From NCBI GenBank assembly GCA_963835935.1, contig CAWIHK010000002.1:434001-498000 (forward strand): a DNA stretch of 64,000 nucleotides. The letters are read 5' to 3'. Both the position numbers and the translations under genes were made by a program. This document shows positions 16,885 through 26,234 of this stretch, piece by piece. Every line of letters starts with the position of its first letter. Within the stretch, counting starts at the first letter, position 1. Source of the stretch: CAWIHK01 sp963835935. GTDB lineage: Bacteria; Bacteroidota; Ignavibacteria; UBA10030; CAVZMI01. Under the pieces are notes generated by a model. That model worked only from the letters and a program-made list of their open reading frames with translations, searched no databases and was not told the DNA's origin.

Positions 16885-18093
16885 TTATGAATTCGTCTTA
16901 ATAGCTGACTTCAGCGCATCGCCTAATATCCGGATTCCCTTTTCGATTTTGTCTTCAGGAGTATGGGAATACGCAAGCCGAAAATGACTATTGTCCGTTC
17001 CATCCGGATCGAAGGTTTTCCCGACTACAAAGACCGCTCCATTTTCAATACTTGTTTTGAGGATCGATATGATGTCAACCCGCGGAGGTAATTTCGACCA
17101 TATATAAAATCCACCTCTCGGTTCGTTCCAGGTAACCTCTTCAGGAAAATACCTGCGGATTGCATCTGCCATCGTGTCTTTACGCCGTTTGTAGATGCCG
17201 CGCATGCGTGCGGTGTAACTGTAAATCTTGCCGGTTCTAAGAAATCGATCCGCAAGAACCTGTGTGAAGTTTGGCGAGCACGCATCAACCGACTGCTTCA
17301 CCAATTCCGCTTTTTGGTAAATCTCCTGAGGAACCAGCATCCATCCCAATCTAAAACCGGGCCCTAATATTTTTGAGAAAGAACCTATGTAACAAATTGT
17401 AATATCGTTGTCGTACAATGCTTTCATCGGAACACATCGCTCACGCGCTTCTTCATCGAAATATAATTCGCCATACGCGTCGTCTTCGAGAAGAAGCAAG
17501 TTGTGTTCCTTAAGTACAGGTACAAGTTCCTTCTTCCTTTGTTGAGTGTAAAGTGTGCCTGCCGGATTATGAAAGTTCAAAGTGAGATAAATAAATTTTG
17601 GCGGGATTGATTTTGACTGCTGAAGAAATAATTTCAACGCATCGATATCGATTCCATCTCCATTCAAATCGATTCCTTTAAGATTTGCCTGATACGATTT
17701 AAAAGCGGAGATCGCTCCGATGAAACAAGGATTTTCGGTGACGGCAAGATCGTCCGGATCTAAAAAAATTTTTCCTAGAATATTTATCGCTTGTAAAGAA
17801 CCGGTTGTGATCAACAATTGATTTTGATCGACGGGCAATCCTTTTTTCCGAAGGAAATCATTCAACGATTCGAGAAGCTGCGGATATCCCTGCGTTGGCC
17901 CATACTGAAATGCGTTTTGTTTCGATTCAAGAGGGAGCGTGTTGTAGATCTCATCAATTTCTTCGATTGGAAAAAGTTCATTCCCCGGCATACCGCCTGC
18001 AAATGATATGACATCCGGACGGATTGAGAGGCTCATCAAATCACGAATTTCTGAAGTGCGAAGCGAGGAAACAGCTTTAGAAAAGCTTAACAT
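16885..18093 (-). CDS. PLP-dependent aminotransferase, 2-aminoadipate/LysN-like class I
   Basis: A 402-residue cytosolic fold-type I aminotransferase without the GntR domain of MocR regulators. Visible landmarks: ISFAGGMPGNELFP at the N-terminus, QYGPTQGYPQL, NFHNPAGT (PLP Asn), LLLEDDAYGEL (PLP Asp and Tyr), the Schiff-base Lys241 in GSFSKILGPGFRLGW, and the carboxylate-binding Arg in HFRLAYSH. The family includes 2-aminoadipate, kynurenine and aromatic/branched-chain aminotransferases, so the substrate is not fixed by sequence. GGAG 8 nt upstream supports the start. The neighbouring phenylacetate-CoA ligase would fit an aromatic amino acid degradation role. Confidence 0.92.
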   Translation of the reverse strand: MLSFSKAVSSLRTSEIRDLMSLSIRPDVISFAGGMPGNELFPIEEIDEIYNTLPLESKQNAFQYGPTQGYPQLLESLNDFLRKKGLPVDQNQLLITTGSLQAINILGKIFLDPDDLAVTENPCFIGAISAFKSYQANLKGIDLNGDGIDIDALKLFLQQSKSIPPKFIYLTLNFHNPAGTLYTQQRKKELVPVLKEHNLLLLEDDAYGELYFDEEARERCVPMKALYDNDITICYIGSFSKILGPGFRLGWMLVPQEIYQKAELVKQSVDACSPNFTQVLADRFLRTGKIYSYTARMRGIYKRRKDTMADAIRRYFPEEVTWNEPRGGFYIWSKLPPRVDIISILKTSIENGAVFVVGKTFDPDGTDNSHFRLAYSHTPEDKIEKGIRILGDALKSAIKTNS

Positions 18094-18170
18094 TTGTCTA
18101 TCTCCAAAAAATCAAATGTGAGCAAAGATCAAGTTCCAAATATCAATAATCAAATCACAAACAAATATCA

Positions 18171-18237
18171 AATAAAAATCCAAGTTCCAATATTCTCCGA
18201 AGGAGTCCTTCGGACAAGTTCCAAACAAATTCCAAAT
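18171..18237. repeat. 67-bp direct repeat, left copy
   Basis: Identical base for base to 18848-18914. It holds a palindromic core TCCGAAGGA-G-TCCTTCGGA (18196-18214) between two AAGTTCCAA motifs, and lies in AAATTCCAAAT-rich sequence. With its partner it brackets the four-helix-bundle gene. The gap on to 18458 is low-complexity AT-rich sequence without a gene. Confidence 0.9.
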
Positions 18238-18458
18238 CTCAATCTCAAAAATTCAAACTTTCCCCAAATGCAGATATATATCAAATAACTACAAGGTCCA
18301 ACTTGTTATCACACAATCTATTCTCCTGATAATTGTTTGTAATTTGAAATTTGTGCGTTAGATTTTTATTCTCTTTTAATTTGTTTGTTATTTTGAATTT
18401 GTAATTTGTGATTTCGTCCACTAGAATATTTTGTGCAATTACGTTGTGGTTTATGATT

Positions 18459-18821
18459 TCATCCTGTAGATTTTTCTATAATCTTACTGAGTATTTTCAA
18501 TAATTCTGTTGATTCTTGAATCAATTGATCTCTAAGTGGATGCAAAGATTCATTACAATCTATCAACTGCAGCCAATATCGACTCTCTTTTGCTTCTTTC
18601 CGAGCGATCCGAGCATGCATGATAAAGTCTTTCTTCCCCAACGATTCATTGGCTTCAATATAGTTTGCCCCAACAGAGCCTGCTGATCTAATCAGTTGTT
18701 TTGCAATCTCAATGTTTGATAAATTCTTTGAAGTTTTGTTGATTAAAGTAATGACATCTTTTGTGTACTGTAAGGTGCGTGTCTCAAGATTATAAGGTTT
18801 CTTTGTCGGAATTTTATCCAT
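18459..18821 (-). CDS. four-helix-bundle protein, 23S rRNA intervening-sequence (S23) family
   Basis: A 120-residue all-helical protein of the S23/four-helix-bundle family: RTLQYTKDVITLIN, IAKQLIRSAGSVGANYIEAN (the family signature around Gly-Ser-Val-Gly), KKDFIMHARIARKEAKES and YWLQLI. Relatives are encoded in intervening sequences of 23S rRNA genes and as stand-alone copies across Bacteroidota; the Avd protein of diversity-generating retroelements has the same fold. Here there is no rRNA and no reverse transcriptase. The gene sits alone between two identical 67-bp repeats in AT-rich sequence, which suggests it travels as a small cassette. Function unknown; nucleic-acid binding is plausible. 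Confidence 0.9.
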   Translation of the reverse strand: MDKIPTKKPYNLETRTLQYTKDVITLINKTSKNLSNIEIAKQLIRSAGSVGANYIEANESLGKKDFIMHARIARKEAKESRYWLQLIDCNESLHPLRDQLIQESTELLKILSKIIEKSTG

Positions 18822-18847
18822 TGTATCCCTATTCCTGAAATCCTTTT

Positions 18848-18914
18848 AATAAAAATCCAAGTTCCAATATTCTCCGAAGGAGTCCTTCGGACAAGTTCCA
18901 AACAAATTCCAAAT
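18848..18914. repeat. 67-bp direct repeat, right copy
   Basis: Exact copy of 18171-18237 with the same palindromic core (18873-18891), 27 bp upstream of the four-helix-bundle start codon. Outside the identical block both flanks continue with related AT-rich text (TTTTTATTCTCTT at 18364 and 18980). Confidence 0.9.
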
Positions 18915-19037
18915 ATCAATTTTAAATTACAAACCGATGCCACGGACAACTAAACCTGTGACATGATATTTGTGATTTAATTTTTATTCTCTTGAATTTT
19001 GTTTGAGATTTGAAAAATTGTGTTTTGTGATTTATTT

Positions 19038-19463
19038 CTAAATCTCATAAACATCGCTTGCATGCAGAAGTTCCATTTTATGCTTCTTCAGTATTTCGAT
19101 TGTTTGAGGAATCATTTCAGTCCTGATGATGACCGTCGCCCGTTCGCCAATCGCGAAAGCGTACATGTACTCGATGCTGATTCCTTCGGAAGAAAGAACT
19201 TTCAGCGCACGGTGCAATCCGCCAGGTTCATTCGGCACGACCAATCCTATAACGTCGGTCAGATGAACAGAGAAGCCTTTTTCCTTTAATATTTTTTCGG
19301 CTTCATCCGGCTTGCTAACTATTACTCTCAGGATGCCGTATTCGGATGTATCTGCGATACTGAAAGCCGACATGTTTATTCCGGCTGTACTCAACGCTTC
19401 GGTCACTTCCGACAAGCGTCCCGATTTGTTTTCCAGAAACACAGTAAGTTGTTTGATAATCAT
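19038..19463 (-). CDS. tandem ACT-domain protein
   Basis: A 141-residue protein made of two ACT domains (residues ~2-67 and ~70-141; FLENKSGRLSEVTEALS and VPNEPGGLHRALKVLSSEG). ACT domains bind small ligands, usually amino acids, and regulate enzymes. The gene starts 6 bp after the phenylacetate-CoA ligase stop and is surely cotranscribed with it. This pairing is common in anaerobes, where the ACT protein probably senses an aromatic amino acid or its product. No catalytic domain is attached. Confidence 0.92.
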   Translation of the reverse strand: MIIKQLTVFLENKSGRLSEVTEALSTAGINMSAFSIADTSEYGILRVIVSKPDEAEKILKEKGFSVHLTDVIGLVVPNEPGGLHRALKVLSSEGISIEYMYAFAIGERATVIIRTEMIPQTIEILKKHKMELLHASDVYEI

Positions 19464-19469
19464 AAGACC

Positions 19470-20771
19470 CTACTTTAATTTTCTTTTATCAATAACGCGT
19501 TTTGCTTTTCCTTCGCTGCGCTCGATCGTTTTCGGTTCAACAAGTTTTACCACTGCGTTGATGCCCAGAACCGATGCGATATTATGTTGAATTCTGTTTT
19601 TCAAATCTTCCAATTTCTTAATTTCATCGGAGAATAATTTTCCTTCAACCTCCACCCAAACTTCCAATACATCGAGATTGTTTATCCGGTCGACGATCAA
19701 CAGATAATGCGGCTTGGTTTCGTTCGTCTCAAGCAAAACAGTTTCGATCTGTGAAGGAAATACATTCACACCGCGAATGATCAGCATATCGTCGGACCGG
19801 CCGAGACATTTATTCATACGGACAATCGTACGGCCACACTCACATTTTTGCTGATTCAGAATCGTGAGATCACGCGTCCGATATCTCAAAAGCGGAAGCG
19901 CTTCTTTCGTTACGCATGTGAACACCAATTCTCCCAACTTACCGTACGGTAAAATCTCAAGCGTGTCGGGATCGATAATCTCCGGAATAAAATGGTCTTC
20001 AAAAACATGAAGGCCTTTCTGGCACATGCATTCCGAAGCGACGCCTGGTCCAATAACTTCGCTCAATCCGTAAATATCAATCGCTTTCAATTTGAGTTTG
20101 TCCTCGATTTCAGAACGCATTTCTTCGGTCCATGGTTCCGCACCAAAAACTCCCGCCTTGAGTTTCATCCTGCTGGCCGATATACCAGCGTCAGCCATTG
20201 CTTCCGCAAGAAACATTGCATACGATGGGGTACAGGCAAGAATAGTTGAACCTAAATCTTCCATCAATTGAAGTTGACGCTGAGTATTTCCACCGGACAT
20301 AGGAATTACAGTCGCCCCGATTTTTTCAGCGCCATAATGAACGCCAAGCCCGCCCGTAAATAATCCGTAACCATAAGCGACGTGAAGAACATCATTCTTC
20401 CCTCCACCCGCGGCAGTGAGAGTGCGGGCCATGACTTCCGCCCAGATACCGAGGTCCTTCCGTGTGTAGCCGACAACCGTCGGTTTACCGGTAGTGCCGC
20501 TCGAAGCATGCACGCGAACTACCTCAGACGCCGGGGCTGCAAAAAGTCCGAACGGGTAATTATCGCGCAAATCTTGCTTGGTTGTAAACGGAAGTTGTTT
20601 CAGTTGATCGATGCGTTTAATATCGCCCGGTTCGATTCCTTTTTCCTGAAATAACCGGCGATAAAAAGGAACATTAAAATAAAGCCGTTCGATCATCGAA
20701 GCGAGCCGTTCGCCCTGAAGTTTTACGAGCCGTTCCCGATCCATACATTCAATAAATTCATTCCAGATCAT
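19470..20771 (-). CDS. paaK: phenylacetate-CoA ligase
   Basis: A 433-residue adenylate-forming enzyme that activates phenylacetate or a related aryl acid to its CoA thioester using ATP. Key parts: the P-loop-like VHASSGTTGKPTVVGYT, IDIYGLSEVIGPGVASEC, LRYRTRDLT (adenylate Asp), and a C-terminal domain ending GINAVVKLVEPKTIERSEGK with the conserved lysine. CECGRTIVRMNKCLGR contains the usual cysteines of the family. In anaerobes the same family also serves indoleacetate and other keto-acid pathway products. The gene leads a two-gene operon with the ACT protein and diverges from ychF. Confidence 0.93.
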   Translation of the reverse strand: MIWNEFIECMDRERLVKLQGERLASMIERLYFNVPFYRRLFQEKGIEPGDIKRIDQLKQLPFTTKQDLRDNYPFGLFAAPASEVVRVHASSGTTGKPTVVGYTRKDLGIWAEVMARTLTAAGGGKNDVLHVAYGYGLFTGGLGVHYGAEKIGATVIPMSGGNTQRQLQLMEDLGSTILACTPSYAMFLAEAMADAGISASRMKLKAGVFGAEPWTEEMRSEIEDKLKLKAIDIYGLSEVIGPGVASECMCQKGLHVFEDHFIPEIIDPDTLEILPYGKLGELVFTCVTKEALPLLRYRTRDLTILNQQKCECGRTIVRMNKCLGRSDDMLIIRGVNVFPSQIETVLLETNETKPHYLLIVDRINNLDVLEVWVEVEGKLFSDEIKKLEDLKNRIQHNIASVLGINAVVKLVEPKTIERSEGKAKRVIDKRKLK

Positions 20772-20938
20772 AATGTTTTACTCAATTACCTCGAGATGTT
20801 TGAGTTTATGATTTAAAATTTGTACTAAAATAGAGAACATGAAGATGAGTGTCAAGGGGAATGATTCAGGGAATGGAAATCTCATAAAATATTTTTGTAT
20901 ATTATCACAATTATTCCACTTACTTTGAAAGTACTTTT

Positions 20939-22024
20939 ATGCAGATAGGCATTGTCGGTCTCCCATTTTCAGGAAAATCAACGCTTTTTCAAACAATCAC
21001 AAAAACACACCTCGATCCATCAGCGCTTACTAAGGCCGAGGCTCACCACGCCGTGATCAAAGTACCGGACGCTCGACTGGAAAAATGCGCTGAATTCTTC
21101 TCTCCAAAAAGTGTCGTTCATGCGACAATCGAATTCGTTGACGTTGTAGGATTAAAAAAAGGTGAATCAGGATCGACGCAATTCACCACCAACTTCTTGT
21201 CGAATGTAAAGACAAACGACGCGCTCGTGCAGGTGGTCAGATTATTTGAAAACGATTCGGTCCCGCATCCTGATGGATCGATCGATGCCTTGCGCGACAT
21301 AACCACATTGGAAACAGAATTCATTCTCGCGGATCTTGCACTTGTAGAAACCAGAGTCGACAAAATTAAAAAGCAGATTCAAAAAACTCAAGATGATTTG
21401 ATGAAACGAGAACTTCCTGTTCTTGAAAAATGTAGACAACTGTTGGAAAACGAAAAACCTCTCCGGGATGGAGAATTTTTAAAAGAAGAACATCAGCTTT
21501 TGAAAACTTATCAGCTTCTTTCCATCAAACCAATGCTCATTGCACTCAATATCGATGAAGCACAACAAAATGAAGTGAAGGCATTGGTAAAAAAAGTTGC
21601 CGAGAAAAAAGAAGGCAGAAATTCCAAAGTGATGTCGTTTTTTGGAAAGATCGAAATGGAAATGTCAGAACTCCCCGACGACGAAGCGAAAGTCTTCATG
21701 GCTGAATATGGCGTGACGGAATCTGCGCTTAACACGTTGATACGCGAGTCATACGCGTTGCTCGGACTCCAATCGTTTCTCACGGTCGGCGAAGACGAAT
21801 GCCGTGCATGGACTATCAGAAAAGGAATGACGGCGCAAGATGCAGCCGGAGTAATCCATTCAGACTTCTACTCGAAATTCATCCGCGCCGAAGTAGTGCA
21901 ATACGATGATTTTGTCGCGGCAGGATGTTCGTTCGCCAGGACAAAAGAGTCGGGACACTGGCGACTTGAAGGAAAAGAGTATGTTGTAAAAGATGGAGAT
22001 ATAATTTCGGTGAGGCATAGTTAG
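20939..22024 (+). CDS. ychF: redox-regulated ATPase YchF (OLA1 family)
   Basis: A 361-residue Obg-like P-loop protein. G1 is GLPFSGKSTL, followed by VHATIEFVDVVGLKKGES (G3 region), the helical hairpin at ~125-175, and MLIALNIDEAQ replacing the guanine-specific NKxD motif as in other family members that prefer ATP. A TGS domain (~280-361; FLTVGEDECRAWTIRKGMTAQDAAGVIHSDF) closes the protein. Universal ribosome-associated factor with roles in translation and stress. It runs divergently from paaK. Confidence 0.95.
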   Translation: MQIGIVGLPFSGKSTLFQTITKTHLDPSALTKAEAHHAVIKVPDARLEKCAEFFSPKSVVHATIEFVDVVGLKKGESGSTQFTTNFLSNVKTNDALVQVVRLFENDSVPHPDGSIDALRDITTLETEFILADLALVETRVDKIKKQIQKTQDDLMKRELPVLEKCRQLLENEKPLRDGEFLKEEHQLLKTYQLLSIKPMLIALNIDEAQQNEVKALVKKVAEKKEGRNSKVMSFFGKIEMEMSELPDDEAKVFMAEYGVTESALNTLIRESYALLGLQSFLTVGEDECRAWTIRKGMTAQDAAGVIHSDFYSKFIRAEVVQYDDFVAAGCSFARTKESGHWRLEGKEYVVKDGDIISVRHS

Positions 22025-22102
22025 GGCGAACGATTTCATTATGTTGGAAAAAACAGAAATTTCATTTCAGAATACTTTTCAATCACTCGACTCATTTAAT
22101 AT

Positions 22103-22147
22103 TTGGCGATTATCTAAGCTTATAGTATAATATGAATTACGTAATTC
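22103..22147 (+). promoter_or_regulatory. candidate promoter with adjacent palindrome
   Basis: TTGGCG (22103-22108), a 17-bp spacer, and TATAAT (22126-22131) match the general sigma-70 pattern. A perfect 14-bp palindrome GAATTACGTAATTC (22134-22147) overlaps the expected transcription start, where a repressor could bind. Bacteroidota promoters often differ from this pattern, so activity in the host is uncertain; the boxes may reflect foreign origin. Confidence 0.45.
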
Positions 22148-22217
22148 CCAAATTATGCGAAAGCACAATATTCATATTATGTTTTGTGACGCCCCAATAT
22201 TTGTCGGAGAATATCAA

Positions 22218-22748
22218 ATGACTACCAATAAATCAAGAATAGAATTAATCTTATTACCACCGATATTGTGGTTTATAGGGATGTTAATAGAGAAAATATT
22301 TTCATTGATCAACGATAATCAGTTCCAAACATTTGGTTCCCTTTTCGGATATAAAACCTTATTATTGATAATTCTATTGCTACTATCTGTAATAATATCT
22401 CTACTCATTTTCCTTTCTCGGTCAAAATTAGAAATCAAAACCTCACCTGAAATTCATGCAAACATCCAACAATTATCCGATCAACCCAGTGATTCCGATT
22501 TACGAAAGTTAAGAGATCGACTATTATCTAATCTTTCCTTGGATGAGAAAAAATTTCTTCGTTTATATATTGATGGTGATACTAAGAATGTGAGATCTGA
22601 TTTTACCGCTAGTGGAACAGCTAATACTTTAGTATCTCAAGGGATTCTTTACTTACCTCAACAGGTAAGTATTCAGGGCTCTGTTTCATACTCAATTCAC
22701 GTTTGGGCGTGGGAAATGTTAAAAAATAATCCAAAGTATTTAAAATGA
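22218..22748 (+). CDS. membrane protein, weak SieB (superinfection exclusion) resemblance
   Basis: A 176-residue protein. Two transmembrane segments lie at ~7-25 and ~42-65, followed by a cytosolic part (LSLDEKKFLRLYIDG, LVSQGILYLPQQ, YSIHVWAWEMLKNN). This layout and the wording of the C-terminal half recall the phage superinfection-exclusion protein B family, but the match is from memory and weak. GGAG 9 nt before 22218 selects this start over ATG 22155. It is followed by a nuclease-fold gene, and both are AT-richer than their neighbours, suggesting acquired defence or prophage-type genes. Confidence 0.55.
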   Translation: MTTNKSRIELILLPPILWFIGMLIEKIFSLINDNQFQTFGSLFGYKTLLLIILLLLSVIISLLIFLSRSKLEIKTSPEIHANIQQLSDQPSDSDLRKLRDRLLSNLSLDEKKFLRLYIDGDTKNVRSDFTASGTANTLVSQGILYLPQQVSIQGSVSYSIHVWAWEMLKNNPKYLK

Positions 22749-22921
22749 TATTTAGCACCGCGAGACAGGTTTGAAAATGTCGGCAAAGATGAAAGCAGAA
22801 AAATATTGCGGGACTCACAGTAAATAAGTCATTAAAAGTTCGCACAAAAACGTTATTTTTACACCAAACGTTGGCCGCAACCTTAAAACGACATCAATTT
22901 TTAATTTGAAAGACTAAAATT

Positions 22922-23929
22922 ATGCTTTATAAACTGACACTTGACGACAATCAAAATGGACTTGAACCCGTTGAATTTTATGAGTTTGTAGAACTAAGTA
23001 AAATTGAAAAGGACTTAGAAAATCTCCTCGCAAAGAATTTACTGGACAAACTTTTTGAGGACAATGCCTTAATGCCAATTTACCAAGAACAACCATATCA
23101 AAGCGATGCCGACATTTATGCCTTAACTGCAAAAGGTGACTTGGTAATTTTTGAACTTAAACGAGGTATAGTTGGTGACGAGGCAATGGTTCAAATCCTT
23201 GGCTATACTCAACGGGCTGGTCAATGGAGTTACAATAAATTAAACTCTTACTACAAAAAAACTTCTCCTGACAAGGAACTTACAATGGCACACAAAGAAG
23301 CATTTGAACTTGAGAGAGAATTGACACCCTCGGCGTTCAACCGCAATCAACATTTGTATGTCGTAGGCAGTGCAGCCAATGATGTGCTTGCAAAATCTTT
23401 GAGCTACTGGAAATCAAAAGGACTTTCAGTTGAATTCATTCCTTATCGTATTTACAAAATTGCAGACCAACTTTATTTTGAATTTTTTTCCAAACCACAC
23501 GACATACACAGAAACCCAAAACAAATCAAAGGGATAATTCTTGACACGAACACAACTTATAATCCGGAATGCGTTTGGGAAATGCTTCAATATAAAAGAG
23601 CAGCAGCTTATGGCGAACAGGCTCACATCGTTGACTATATAAATAAAGATGATTATATATTTCTTTCTCATCGTTATTGCGGAATAATCGCAGCAGGCAT
23701 AGTTACAAGTAAATCAAAAGAAGAAGATGAAGAAGAAAAATATGTTGATGTAAAGTGGCTTACAAAAGTCCCTTCCAAAGAGGATGGAATAAAAAAATAC
23801 CTTCCATTCTCTGCCGTCACAGAATTACTTGAACACAATTTCTTCTGGGCAAGGACATTGAAAACACCTTATTTATCTCAAGACGAAAGCAAGCGATTAC
23901 TTGACGAACTAAAGAAAATAACTGCATGA
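22922..23929 (+). CDS. PD-(D/E)XK nuclease-fold protein, NucS/DUF91-like
   Basis: A 335-residue protein. The N-terminal half carries a restriction-endonuclease-like core: Asp64 in QSDADIYAL, then Glu78-x-Lys80 in LVIFELKRG, then Gln91 in AMVQILGYTQRAGQW, the order D-ExK-Q expected for metal-dependent DNA cleavage. A preceding helix (KIEKDLENLLAKNL) is typical of NucS/DUF91-type enzymes. The C-terminal half (~170-335) contains KKYLPFSAVTELLEH and is not recognised. The gene stands alone downstream of the SieB-like gene. A defence or repair role is inferred, not shown. Confidence 0.75.
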   Translation: MLYKLTLDDNQNGLEPVEFYEFVELSKIEKDLENLLAKNLLDKLFEDNALMPIYQEQPYQSDADIYALTAKGDLVIFELKRGIVGDEAMVQILGYTQRAGQWSYNKLNSYYKKTSPDKELTMAHKEAFELERELTPSAFNRNQHLYVVGSAANDVLAKSLSYWKSKGLSVEFIPYRIYKIADQLYFEFFSKPHDIHRNPKQIKGIILDTNTTYNPECVWEMLQYKRAAAYGEQAHIVDYINKDDYIFLSHRYCGIIAAGIVTSKSKEEDEEEKYVDVKWLTKVPSKEDGIKKYLPFSAVTELLEHNFFWARTLKTPYLSQDESKRLLDELKKITA

Positions 23930-24057
23930 TAAATTTCGGACAGAGAAGGCAGCAGCCAATGACGGTTCAAATTTAAATGGCAGGAGGAGCGTTATATAAA
24001 AAAGATTTTTGCGGAAGAGTATAAGAAAATTATTAAAGAACACCAGACCAAAATTGT

Positions 24058-24118
24058 CGGGTTGAAACCCGGGCACGAAAAATGAAAACATTGCCACGGT
24101 CTGAAGACCGTGGCAATG
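24058..24118 (-). terminator. double hairpin terminator after the second M13 gene
   Basis: A perfect 13-bp stem (24089-24101 with 24106-24118; CATTGCCACGGTC) with a four-base loop is followed on the minus strand by TTTTCATTTTT. A second small hairpin, CGGGTTGAAACCCG, lies at 24058-24071. Both loops have the TGAA/TTCA core seen in the repeat array at 54993-55142, so they may be mobile palindromes co-opted as a terminator. Confidence 0.75.
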
Positions 24119-24134
24119 ATCTACGCTGCATCCC

Positions 24135-26174
24135 TTACCACACCTTAACTCTTTTATTTTTCGGTCGCCACATCGGCTGGCCTTCCTTCACTCCAAACGC
24201 TTCATAAAATTCCGGGACGTCGCTTAATGGACCATTCACACGTAAAAAATTCGGCGAGTGAACATCGGTCATCACTTGACGCGCTATCATTTCTGGCCGT
24301 GCATGTCCAAGCCACGAATATGCAAAGCCGAGCCAGAAGCGTTGCAACGGTGTGAATCCATTAATCAGTTTTCCCGATTTAAATTGTTCTGTCTTTTTAA
24401 ATGCATCGAGTCCGATTACGACGCCGCCTAAGTCGGCAAGGTTCTCACCAAGTGTCGCGCTCCCGTTGATGTGCATGCTGTCGAGAACCACGTAATCGTT
24501 GAATTGTTCTACAAGCAATTTTGTTCGTTCATTAAATTTTTCTTCATCTTCTTTCACCCACCAATCGGAGAGATTTCCTTTCGCGTCGTACTGCCGACCT
24601 TGATCATCGAATCCATGCGTCAACTCATGTCCGATCGTTGATGCAGCGGCATAAGAATATACAACGGCATCATCCAACAATGAATCAGGAACTCCTGGAA
24701 TAATAAACGCCGCAGCCGGAAGAACAATTTCGTTGTTCGATGGATTATAATAAGCGTTGTATGTTTGTGGAGTCATGTCCCATTCAGTTCTATCCACAGG
24801 TTTACCGAGCTTGCTGATGTCGCGATCGAACCAAAAAATATTTGCGTTAATTGTATTCCTCACATACGATCCTCTATCAACAACCAATTTTGAAAAATCC
24901 TTCCACTTATCCGGGTAACCAATTTTCTTCATGACCGTCGATAGTTTCGCGAGAGCTTTTTGTTTTGTTTGTTCACTCATCCAATCAAGTTTTCTAACCC
25001 GTTCCGCAAACGCAGTAAAAATATCGTCGACAACCTTTTCATATCGCCTTTTTGTTTTCAATGAATAATATTTTTCGACGTAGACTTGTCCGAGCAATTC
25101 ACCCATCGAACCTTCGACTGCATCCTGAATCCGCTTCCATCGCGGCCGCTGAATTTTGACACCCGATAAAATTGTTCCCTTGAAATGAAAATCTTCATCG
25201 GCAAATTCGTGGTTCAATTCCTGGGCGAACGCATTGATTAGATGCCACTTGAGATATGATTTCCATTGATCAATAGAATATTTCTTGAGTGCATTTTGAA
25301 GTTGTCGATAAAATTCAGGTTGCCCAACGATCACAGAATCAAGTTTATCGGCACCGATCGTAACTAAAACATTTTTCCATCCTAATGCCGGAGCGAGCGT
25401 CTGCAACTCGTCAATCGACATCTTGTTATAATTTTTGTAAGGATCACGCAAGTCTTCTAATTTTCGTGATGAGTCGGCTAAGAACAGTTCCATCGTGTAA
25501 ATGTCTGCGGACTTTTTTAGTGCATCGGTTTCGTCGTCGCCGAGGAGTTCGAAAACTTTCGCTACATGTTTTTTGTATTCCTTTCTGATATTTTCCGTTC
25601 TTGCATCCTGGCGAAAATAATATTCGCGATTCGGTAGTCCCAATCCTCCCTGCCACAAATCGAGCGCCCACGCGTCGCTGTTCTTATCATCCTGCCCGAC
25701 ACCCATCGAAAACATTGCATTGACCCCTTCCCTCTTGAGAAGCGCAATGACACTAATGAGATCGTCTATATTTTTAATGTCATTAATTTTTTCCAGCTCA
25801 GGTTTAATCGGATCGAGTCCTTGTTTATCGATCCCGAGAGAATCCATTCCTGTAAAATAATAGTCACCGATTTTTTGCTGATTGCTGCCGGCGGGAGAAT
25901 GTGAGTCTTTAGCTTCCTCTAAAATTATTTTCAACCGAGTGTAGGTTTCTTCCTGAACGAGATTAGCAATTCCCCAAGCTCTTTCACTTTCCGGAATCGG
26001 ATTATTTTTCATCCATGTTCCGGTTGCGTATTTAAAAAAATCGACTCCAGGATTTACACTCGTATCGATGATGCGAGTGAGGAAATCACCAGTAGAGTCA
26101 TGCTGGGAAAAAGAATTCAACGTGAAGAAAATCGAACCAATTAAAAAACAAAAAAGCACGAAAAAATATTTCAT
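24135..26174 (-). CDS. second M13-family zinc metallopeptidase
   Basis: A 679-residue exported peptidase, paralogous to the one at 14662-16716. Signal peptide FCFLIGSIFFTLNSFSQ, family start VNPGVDFFKYATGTWMK, zinc motif in STIGHELTHGFDDQGR, third ligand in GENLADLGG, SPNFLRVNGPLSDVPEF near the end, and C-terminal KRVKVW. It should degrade small peptides in the periplasm or at the surface. Two M13 genes within 10 kb suggest peptide use as nutrient, though not a tandem duplication. A clear double hairpin follows the stop. Confidence 0.95.
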   Translation of the reverse strand: MKYFFVLFCFLIGSIFFTLNSFSQHDSTGDFLTRIIDTSVNPGVDFFKYATGTWMKNNPIPESERAWGIANLVQEETYTRLKIILEEAKDSHSPAGSNQQKIGDYYFTGMDSLGIDKQGLDPIKPELEKINDIKNIDDLISVIALLKREGVNAMFSMGVGQDDKNSDAWALDLWQGGLGLPNREYYFRQDARTENIRKEYKKHVAKVFELLGDDETDALKKSADIYTMELFLADSSRKLEDLRDPYKNYNKMSIDELQTLAPALGWKNVLVTIGADKLDSVIVGQPEFYRQLQNALKKYSIDQWKSYLKWHLINAFAQELNHEFADEDFHFKGTILSGVKIQRPRWKRIQDAVEGSMGELLGQVYVEKYYSLKTKRRYEKVVDDIFTAFAERVRKLDWMSEQTKQKALAKLSTVMKKIGYPDKWKDFSKLVVDRGSYVRNTINANIFWFDRDISKLGKPVDRTEWDMTPQTYNAYYNPSNNEIVLPAAAFIIPGVPDSLLDDAVVYSYAAASTIGHELTHGFDDQGRQYDAKGNLSDWWVKEDEEKFNERTKLLVEQFNDYVVLDSMHINGSATLGENLADLGGVVIGLDAFKKTEQFKSGKLINGFTPLQRFWLGFAYSWLGHARPEMIARQVMTDVHSPNFLRVNGPLSDVPEFYEAFGVKEGQPMWRPKNKRVKVW

Positions 26175-26234
26175 ATGATTCTCTTTTTAGAATTATCATG
26201 ATTGATAAAATGTAAATCAAAAAATATTCATGAA

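Noticed and set aside
18171..18914. Diversity-generating retroelement with Avd-like gene
   Set aside because: The four-helix-bundle gene fits the Avd fold, but there is no reverse transcriptase and no template/variable repeat pair nearby.
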